From: Epiperipatus broadwayi
Lineage: Eukaryota; Onychophora; Udeonychophora; Euonychophora; Peripatidae
Length of the DNA: 64,000 bases
Reading direction: 5' to 3'
Assembly (NCBI GenBank): GCA_028023455.1
Contig: JAQFVV010012416.1
Coordinates: forward strand, 8,749,967 to 8,813,966
The position numbers and the translations under genes are program-made. Positions 61,040-64,000 of the stretch are shown one piece after another (position 1 is the first letter of the stretch; the number at the start of each line of letters is the position of its first letter). Below the pieces are notes generated by a model. It did not search any database. It was given only the letters and a program-made list of their open reading frames with translations, and was not told the origin of the DNA.

Positions 61040-61921
61040 TAACTCCTGCAACATTTCTTGTAACTCTAAAGCATTATTTGCAGAAACTACATCATCTGCA
61101 AAATCTAAATGACTTAAATAATCTCAATTTACTTTCACTACTTTAGCTTCCCATTTTAATCCACAAAATACTTCTTGCATCACTGCTGTAAATAGTTATA
61201 GAGTCACCCTGTCTTACACCCTTTTCAATGTTGATTTTTCCAGTATCATTATGTAATCTAATTGTTGCTGTTGCATTTTTATATTCTTTGAAATATGACA
61301 ATATCCTGGATCTACACCTTGATCCAACGCTTTAATCACTGAAGAAATGTTTATAGAATCAAATGCCTTTTCATAATCTACAAATCCTAAGCATAATGGC
61401 AACTCATATTCATTTGTCCTTTCTATAACTTCTCTCAATACCTGGATATGATCTACTGTACTAAAACCACTTTTAAATCCAGCTTGTTCTCGTGGTTGGT
61501 GAAAATCCAGTGTTTTCTGTAGACAAGTTGCAATTATCTCAGTAAAAATTTTGTATAAAACTAATAAAAAACTGATAGGTCTGTAATTTCTAATATCTTC
61601 TTTATCACCTTTTTAAAATATTAATACTGCATTCTTCCAATCATCTGGTACATCTTTATCATTTAGACATTTGGTATATAACTTTGCTAAAAAAAATTCT
61701 ATTTCTTCACCTACTTCTTTTAATATATCAGTTATAATTCCATCATTACCTGAAGCCTTCCCTTTCTTCATAAATTTAATTGCATGTCTCACTTCCTCAT
61801 TCAAAATTCTGGACAATTCGGAAAATAGGTATAGGAAACACTTGTTTTTATTACTATATAATTCTTTATAAAAGTCTTCTACACATTTCATGATGTCATC
61901 TCTTTTTATTAATAATGCCAT
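61040..61921 (-). pseudogene. LINE reverse transcriptase core
   Basis: From the upstream side: RILNEEVRHAIKFMKKGKAS, GNDGIITDILKEVGEEIEFF and LNDKDVPDDWKNAVLIF (61613-61921). Next comes LGFVDYEKAFDSINISSVIK (motif A, in 61214-61438, catalytic Asp intact as FVDYEKAFDS). The LDFADDVVS motif C follows at about 61085-61105, with the ADD codons at 61091-61099. Stops and frameshifts between blocks (for example around 61440-61620 and 61200) make it non-functional even though both catalytic motifs are preserved. Confidence 0.85.
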
Positions 61922-62419
61922 CTTTTTTTCTTATTGCAGATATAAATTTCTTTTTTTCTTATTGCAGATATAAATTTCCTACCAATACCAAAATGTTGTT
62001 TTACACTCTTTAGACTTTTATTCTCTTCTACAGATTTCCTTGCTAATTCACAATTATACTTTCTGATATAATTTTCAACTCTTTTCCGCACCATTTTACA
62101 AAAATCGAGATATTCAATCTTTTTAATACACCATTGTTGTATATCCTCATATTCCTTCTTTTCTTCATAAATTCTCTAGTCTCAGTAGAAATTTTATTGG
62201 TCAATTGCTACTTTTTTCTACCAGCTATCTTTATTGCAGTTTTTAAAAGTGTACCAGTTATTTTCCTATTAATGCCATACAAATCTGAATCATGTTCAAA
62301 ATCTAATACTTAAAACCGATTTTAAGTTCTAATTTAAATTCATTAGAATGTTTCTGAAGATTAGGAATATCAACTGTAAATATTGCTTTTCTTAATTTTT
62401 GTCTCTCTAGTTTTGCATT

Positions 62420-63140
62420 AACATGTATCTTGCATCTTACTTATCGATGATCACTTCCTGTATTAAATTTATTAAGAACATTACAATCTTGAAATATGTA
62501 TTTTCTGTTAGTCAAAATATAATCCAATTCTGCTGTACCTTCTTTTGGATGCTTCCATGTCCATTTCCTTTTAACATTATTCTCAAAAAAAGAATTCATT
62601 ATAGTTTTCATTTTTCTGCAAACTCCACAAGTCTATGTCATCTCTCATTTCTATACCATAACCAAAATTACCTACAACATTTTCATCTTTCATTTTTTTA
62701 CCAATTCTAGCATTAAAGTCTCCCATAACAATTTTAAAATGTAGTTTACTCTGATCAAAAGCCTTTTGTACATCCATATAAAAATCTTCTATAACTTCAT
62801 TAGTATGAGAATTTGTTGGGGGCATAAACGTGAATTATCTGCATTTGGTACCTGCTATTAAGTTGTAAAACTAATCTTGCCACTCTGTCCGATACACCAT
62901 CAATCTCCACAATGTCCTTCCATTTTTTATTTATAATGAATCCTACTCCATTTGTATTTCCAACATTTGTGCCTTTATAGTAGAGTATATGTCCATTTTT
63001 TAAATTGTTTCTTCACCTTTTCTTCTAACTTTACAAAGTCCAATAATGTCCCATTTAATATAAGACAGTTCTTCTAACTCTTGCAATCTTCCTTCACTTA
63101 AAAGTGATCTGCAGCTGTAAGTACCTAAATAAAAAGTCAT
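62420..63140 (-). pseudogene. LINE apurinic-like endonuclease
   Basis: The minus strand encodes GTYSCRSLLSEGRLQELEEL and IKWDIIGLCKVRRKGEE (63000-63140), EIDGVSDRVARL (about 62880-62915), APTNSHTNEVIEDFY-like sequence, then KIVMGDFNARIGKKMKDENV (62583-62825) and AELDYILTNRKYIFQDC (about 62485-62545). GDFNARIG and the LDYIL block are conserved parts of the exonuclease-endonuclease-phosphatase fold. The usual start motif Asn (TLNVRS/TYNCRT) is Ser here, and frames shift near 62830 and 62590. Confidence 0.85.
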
Positions 63141-63500
63141 CATCAAATGGCAGCCTGAGTCCACAACCAGGGGATTCTTAGCACCCTCCGTCTTAGGCCA
63201 CCAACCGCTGCCTTGGTTGGTGACTTTACAATCTCCTGGAAATAAGGGCCATGATTTATTTTTGTCTGTCATGATTGTATATATTGGAAAAAATATTCTT
63301 AAACTCAGAGGTAAAAAGCCAATAAACTCACCACGCTGACTAATGCGTGTTGGTGAGCAGCCCATCCATGTTCATATACTATATAAATAATCACATAGTA
63401 ATAACAGCTGCAATGACAAGAACGTATGAGTGGACATTAGGAGTTTGCCCTGCTTGGTTCCTTTAAGGCCTCCAAGAGGAATCAAAGGGTCTTCTTTCAG

Positions 63501-64000
63501 TTAATAGCAAACTCCTTTCTGCAGCCGTCAAGGTATTAGTCTCATTTAAATCAAAGAGGTTTACATATTTGAACATAGCAGGTTGTCCTTTAAAGCATAA
63601 CTTCTACACAATAGAATGAGAGGAAGTCTTATTATTGCTGATAAAAAATCTAGATATTTAAACTGAAAACTGCTGTTAAACAAGGTTTCCATTTTTAAAT
63701 ATTTTAATTGAAGTTGGAAAATCGGTTTGTTTGTTGGTATGTTAGATTGTAAGCATTTTACCATTTTTAAGTTAGAATGAAATTTTAAAATTGAGATTTA
63801 ATACATTTAAATTCAATAGAATTGCTTAAAATTTGGTATGTAACTAACATCAGGCTAATCCATATGGTACACTATTTTTTTTGGTGGGTCACCTAGATTC
63901 TTAAATATGAAACAGAGTGAGGAAAATATTGAATATTTTAATATTTCAAATTTAAAAATTTTTCTTAAAACTTTCATTTGTTTTAAGTAAGACTCACAGA
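63501..64000. other. AT-rich intergenic DNA
   Basis: No gene or repeat recognised beyond the 5' end of the LINE, which may extend to about 63540. Confidence 0.55.

Larger units (their letters stand above)
60330..63500 (-). mobile_element. Long RTE-like LINE, inactive
   Basis: A single minus-strand non-LTR element running from a 5' region near 63500 to a 3' end near 60330. It carries, in order, an endonuclease, a reverse transcriptase with FADD, and a C-terminal region, broken by frameshifts and stops (separate entries). It is the longest of three copies in the window; the others are at 17945-19860 and 50780-51110, all on the minus strand. The ETWTL and VREQTGV motifs match LINEs often annotated in invertebrates as craniofacial-development-protein-2-like. 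RTE assignment is from memory of these motifs. Confidence 0.85.

Overview
This window is animal nuclear DNA: strongly AT-rich, with widely spaced short exons, GT-AG introns, dense microsatellites and many decayed transposable elements. The one gene I can identify is the 3' end of an aromatic amino acid hydroxylase, best matched to tyrosine hydroxylase (TH/pale), on the + strand. Three exons (5321-5416, 16458-16591, 22096-22261) encode the end of the catalytic domain, including the glutamate iron ligand, and the C-terminal tetramerization helix. Upstream exons must lie before position 1, so 1-5320 is most likely intron. Protein style and repeat content suggest an invertebrate bilaterian, perhaps a lophotrochozoan; the species cannot be fixed from sequence alone.

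Region by region. 1-5320 (upstream intron): a dead non-LTR reverse transcriptase (124 to about 1880), then AT-rich DNA with two fold-back repeats. 5417-16457 (11-kb intron): a tRNA-like SINE, a 182-bp SPIN-like hAT MITE with a perfect 8-bp target duplication, very long ATT/ACT microsatellites, three near-perfect long hairpins, two copies (about 98% alike by eye) of a 0.96-kb repeat, and an LTR-retroelement remnant with a tRNA-Lys primer-binding site. 16592-22095 (5.5-kb intron): a LINE C-terminal zinc-knuckle fragment and an antisense RTE-like LINE whose catalytic FADD has become FSDA.

22262-64000 is mainly intergenic. It holds more palindromic tRNA-related repeats (23.1 and 27.8 kb), other TIR or fold-back elements (26.6, 28.1, 29.7 kb), a long AT-rich desert (31.7-38.8 kb), a 1.85-kb TIR element full of tandem repeats (38.85-40.71 kb), a 3.5-kb Merlin (IS1595/ISXO2-like) transposon with 1.1-1.4-kb inverted repeats (45.69-49.16 kb), a mariner remnant (49.4-50.3 kb) and a longer RTE-like LINE with endonuclease and RT parts (60.33-63.5 kb, minus strand). 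One exon-like segment with strong splice signals (57019-57134) is the only hint of a second gene.

No functional RNA gene, CRISPR array or intact transposon protein is supported. The most unusual structure is the concentration of long inverted repeats of at least three kinds: tRNA-SINE palindromes, hairpins with a precise tandem duplication near the apex, and a Merlin element with kilobase-scale arms.
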